Below, piece by piece: positions 61,751-64,000 of a stretch of DNA of 64,000 nucleotides. Each line of letters opens with the position of its first letter. The first letter of the stretch is position 1. The position numbers and the translations under genes were made by a program. The notes beneath the pieces are model-generated. The model ran no database searches and was not told the origin of the DNA. It worked only from the letters and a program-made list of their open reading frames with translations. Origin of the DNA: Actinomycetospora chibensis (GTDB taxonomy: Bacteria > Actinomycetota > Actinomycetes > Mycobacteriales > Pseudonocardiaceae); assembly GCF_028737215.1 (NCBI RefSeq), contig NZ_JAQZAM010000001.1:372001-436000 (forward strand). The letters run 5' to 3'.

Positions 61751-63043
61751 TCACCTCGGCGTCGGCACCCCGGGTTCCGTGGTGGCGAACGGGGCGAGCT
61801 CGAGATCCGCCGGGGTCCGCGCGCCGGCGAGCGCGAGCGTGAGGTCGAGCTCGGCGAGCACGTCGCGGGTCACCTGCGCGACCCCCGCCGCCCCGGCCAG
61901 CGCGAGGCCGTAGGCGAACGGGCGCCCGAGGCACACCGCCGTCGCGCCGAGGGCGAGCGCGCGGGCGACGTCGGAACCGCTGCGCACCCCCGAATCGAGC
62001 AGCACCGGCGCGCGCCCGTCGACGGCCTCGACGACGCCGGGCAGGGCGTCGAGGCTCGCCACGGATCCGTCGACCTGGCGCCCGCCGTGGTTGCTCACGA
62101 GCACCCCGTCGACGCCGGCGTCGAGCGCGCGACGGGCGTCGTCGGGGTGCAGGACGCCCTTGAGCACGATCGGCAGGCGCGTGCGGGAGCGCAGCGTCGC
62201 GATGTCGTCCCAGCCCAGCGTCGGGCGCGAGTAGACCCGCAGGAACGTCTCCACCGCGGCGCGCGGCAGCGGCGAGCGCAGGTTGTCGGCGAAGCGCCCG
62301 GGATGGTGGCGGCTGATCTCCACCAGCGTGCGCACCGCGGCCGGGGTCGGGCGGGGCGACGCGCGCCGTGGGCCCGCGGCGGTCTCCCGCGCGAGGCGCG
62401 CGAACACCGGGTCCGACGTGTACTGCGCGATGCCCAGGCCGCGGGCGAACGGCAGGTGCCCGAGGTCCAGGTCGCGCGGGCGCCAGCCGAGCACCGTCGT
62501 GTCGAGGGTGACCACGACGGCGCCCGCCCCGGCGGTCTCGGCGCGGGCGAGGAAGCTGTCGACGAGGTCGTCGGACGTCGACCAGTAGAGCTGGAACCAC
62601 CAGCCCGCCCCGGTCCGGGCGCGCGGCCCGATCTCCTCCATCGGGAAGCCCGCCTGGTTCGAGACGATCATCGGGACGCCCGCCTCCGCGGCCCCCTCGG
62701 CGACGGCCAGATCGGCCCGGCGGTGCACGAGATCGAGCGCCCCGATCGGGGCCAGCAGCAGCGGGTGCGCGAGGCGCTGGCCGAACAGCTCCACGGAGGT
62801 GTCGCGCTCCCCCACCCCGCGCAGCATCCGCGGCACGACGCGCAGACGCCCGAACGCGGCGCGGTTGGCGCGGACGGTCTCCTCGCTGCCGGCGCCGCCC
62901 GCGACGTAGGCGTACGCGCGCCGCGACATCGCCCACCGCGCGCGGCGCTCCAGCGCCGGGAACGCGGTCGGCACCGCGGGCCGCCGCCCCGCGATGCCGC
63001 CCCGGTAGACCTCGTCCTGCCGCACCCGCCCGCTCGCCGCCAC
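61751..63043 (-). CDS. FMN-dependent 2-hydroxyacid dehydrogenase/oxidase
   Basis: About 430 residues of the lactate-dehydrogenase (LldD)/glycolate-oxidase family. YVAGGAGSEETVRANRAAF, PIVLKGVLHPDDARRALDAG, SNHGGRQVDGS (catalytic His in this loop), and LLDSGVRSGSDVARALALGA are all present. Length and the WSTSDDLVDSFLARAETAG region favour the lactate 2-monooxygenase branch. GTG 63043 follows AGGA; the earlier TTG/GTG codons run through the hairpin at 63056. Confidence 0.87.
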   Translation of the reverse strand: MAASGRVRQDEVYRGGIAGRRPAVPTAFPALERRARWAMSRRAYAYVAGGAGSEETVRANRAAFGRLRVVPRMLRGVGERDTSVELFGQRLAHPLLLAPIGALDLVHRRADLAVAEGAAEAGVPMIVSNQAGFPMEEIGPRARTGAGWWFQLYWSTSDDLVDSFLARAETAGAGAVVVTLDTTVLGWRPRDLDLGHLPFARGLGIAQYTSDPVFARLARETAAGPRRASPRPTPAAVRTLVEISRHHPGRFADNLRSPLPRAAVETFLRVYSRPTLGWDDIATLRSRTRLPIVLKGVLHPDDARRALDAGVDGVLVSNHGGRQVDGSVASLDALPGVVEAVDGRAPVLLDSGVRSGSDVARALALGATAVCLGRPFAYGLALAGAAGVAQVTRDVLAELDLTLALAGARTPADLELAPFATTEPGVPTPR

Positions 63044-63055
63044 GCGGGCATCCTG

Positions 63056-63082
63056 GTGCAAGCGTGGGGGCCACGCTTGCAC
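63056..63082. promoter_or_regulatory. Hairpin between 2-hydroxyacid and SnoaL genes
   Basis: GTGCAAGCGTGG-GGG-CCACGCTTGCAC, 12-base perfect arms, in the divergent gap. Its right arm continues as ACTCAACG, repeated inverted at 63624. Confidence 0.45.
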
Positions 63083-63637
63083 TCAACGTCAGGAAATCCG
63101 CATTCTCGCCCCACACGGGTCCACGGAAGGAGCGCGGTGAGCGCAGCAGCAGGTTCGGTCGGCGGCACCACGGCGGCGGCGCTGGAGGCCACGGTGCGGG
63201 GCTACATGGACGCCTGCACGGCCGGCGACGCCGACGGGATCGCCGGCTTCCTCTCGGGCAACGCGCGCCACTACTTCCCGCCGGACATGTACGACGGGCC
63301 GTGGAAGGGCGCTCGTGTGATCGCGCAGCGCTGGGCCACCGCGGTGCGCGAGCGGGGGTCGTCGTGGACCGTCGACGCGATCGTCGTCGACGAGCCCCGC
63401 CGCCAGGCCGTCTGCGAGTGGACCCACCACAAGGGCTCGCTCGGGGTGATCCTGCGCGGTGCCGAGTGGTACGAGTTCGACGACGACGGCCTCATCACCG
63501 AGATCCGCGCCTACTACGCCTCGCCCCAGGCGCCCGACCACACCCGCCTCGAGCTCGGCGGCTTCGACTACGCGGGCCGGGGCTACCCCTACGCCTAGAT
63601 CATGATCGACGTGGATTCACTGGCGTTGAGTGCAAGC
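63075..63637. repeat. Inverted 14-base repeats flanking the SnoaL gene
   Basis: GCTTGCACTCAACG at 63075-63088 and its exact complement CGTTGAGTGCAAGC at 63624-63637 bracket one gene. They resemble terminal repeats, but no transposase is present and no target duplication was identified. Confidence 0.4.
63137..63598 (+). CDS. SnoaL-like / ketosteroid isomerase-like protein
   Basis: 153 residues, NTF2-fold. LEATVRGYMDACTAGDADGIAGFLSGNARHYFPPDM is the helix and first strand; DGLITEIRAYYASPQ is the typical final beta-strand of SnoaL-like proteins. GGAAGGA before GTG 63137 fixes the start. Flanked by the inverted repeats 63075/63624. The ligand is unknown. Confidence 0.8.
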   Translation: MSAAAGSVGGTTAAALEATVRGYMDACTAGDADGIAGFLSGNARHYFPPDMYDGPWKGARVIAQRWATAVRERGSSWTVDAIVVDEPRRQAVCEWTHHKGSLGVILRGAEWYEFDDDGLITEIRAYYASPQAPDHTRLELGGFDYAGRGYPYA

Positions 63638-63659
63638 AAGGACGCAGGGCTTGCACTCA
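63627..63659. terminator. Hairpin between convergent genes
   Basis: TGAGTGCAAGC and GCTTGCACTCA pair fully (11 bases) around an 11-base loop. The right arm contains the stop codon of the hydrolase gene. Confidence 0.6.
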
Positions 63660-64000
63660 GCCCAGGAGAGCGGTGATGTGCCCGAGCACGACGGGCCACG
63701 TCGGGTGGGTCGGGTCGACGAGGGTGAAGTGGTCGCCCGGGACCTCCACGAACACCGCGTCGTCGCCGGCCGCGCGGGCGGCCGCGACGTAGCGGCGGCT
63801 GATCTCGATCGGCACGCGGTCGTCGTCGGGGGCGTGCACGGCGCGCACGGGTACGCCGAGCGGCAGGTGCGCCGACGGGTCGGCCTCGGCGTAGCGCTCG
63901 GGCACCTCGTCGGGCATCCCGCCCACGAGGTCGGGCACGGCCGTGCCGCCGACCTCGTCGCGCGCGGCGTCGGCCAGCGTCAGCACCCCCGCCAGCGACA
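63657..64000 (-). CDS. Alpha/beta hydrolase, C-terminal fragment
   Basis: About 114 C-terminal residues; the gene continues beyond the right edge. VHAPDDDRVPIEISRRYVAAARAAG carries the acid residue region (DD) and VEVPGDHFTLVDP the catalytic His. The nucleophile elbow is outside the window. Likely an esterase or lipase, but not certain. Confidence 0.8.
   Translation of the reverse strand, partial: SLAGVLTLADAARDEVGGTAVPDLVGGMPDEVPERYAEADPSAHLPLGVPVRAVHAPDDDRVPIEISRRYVAAARAAGDDAVFVEVPGDHFTLVDPTHPTWPVVLGHITALLG

Noticed and set aside
63075-63637. Insertion sequence or MITE
   Set aside because: Inverted ends are present, but there is no transposase, the enclosed gene is ordinary, and I see no target-site duplication.

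Overview
The window is GC-rich actinobacterial chromosome. GTG starts, GTGA/ATGA stop-start overlaps, apparently leaderless genes, a WhiB protein, DUF3040, GAP/SfLAP and mycofactocin-type SDR families, and MalT-like LAL regulators all fit Actinomycetota. The combination suggests Pseudonocardiales (a Pseudonocardia or Actinomycetospora relative); that rank is inference. I see no rRNA, tRNA, CRISPR, insertion sequence, phage gene or replication origin.

Left part (1-20.2 kb): mostly catabolic and lipid-linked genes. In order: a LysR regulator divergent from a SnoaL-like protein and a mycofactocin-type SDR; a GAP-family membrane protein; a metabolite:H+ symporter with a flavin monooxygenase; a GAF-SpoIIE phosphatase; an acyl-CoA dehydrogenase / nucleotidyltransferase / phosphoglycerate-mutase-like operon; a CaiB-type CoA transferase with an OsmC protein; WhiB; a hydrolase, a MaoC hydratase and an NmrA protein; an MFS exporter; an SDR/crotonase pair; a VOC protein; and a class III cyclase-like protein.

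Metal locus (20.2-24.4 kb): an ArsR repressor with an alpha-5-type metal site is divergent from a nicotianamine synthase family enzyme. Downstream are an exported protein resembling an intradiol dioxygenase fold, a six-helix membrane protein with two HX13H heme motifs (ferric-reductase-like), and a DHA2 exporter. This looks like an undescribed nicotianamine/staphylopine-like metallophore or reductive metal-handling system.

Stress island (24.4-47.3 kb): a dense block of small membrane and stress-type genes (YrhK, DUF3040, ClC channel, DUF1269, DUF389, two potassium-channel-like proteins, AI-2E, YihY, STAS, an arylsulfatase, SHOCT, DUF6325-like, GAP, LapA) plus three giant LAL-type LuxR regulators. 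A recurrent box, read toward the gene as TCATC-N7-GGTGAYG, lies upstream of nearly every transcription unit in the same orientation. I found 12 copies, only in this block. One half resembles the MalT box GGA(T/G)GA. The island therefore looks like one co-regulated regulon carrying its candidate regulators.

Right part (47.3-64 kb): a 1903-residue single-chain biotin-dependent acyl-CoA carboxylase; three crotonase, HxlR-SCP2 and VOC genes; a two-component system divergent from a membrane protein; a DUF4383-like protein; a histidine phosphatase; an FMN-dependent 2-hydroxyacid dehydrogenase; a SnoaL protein; and a truncated alpha/beta hydrolase.

Several convergent gene pairs are separated by unusually long, near-perfect hairpins that lack U-tracts and probably act as bidirectional terminators.
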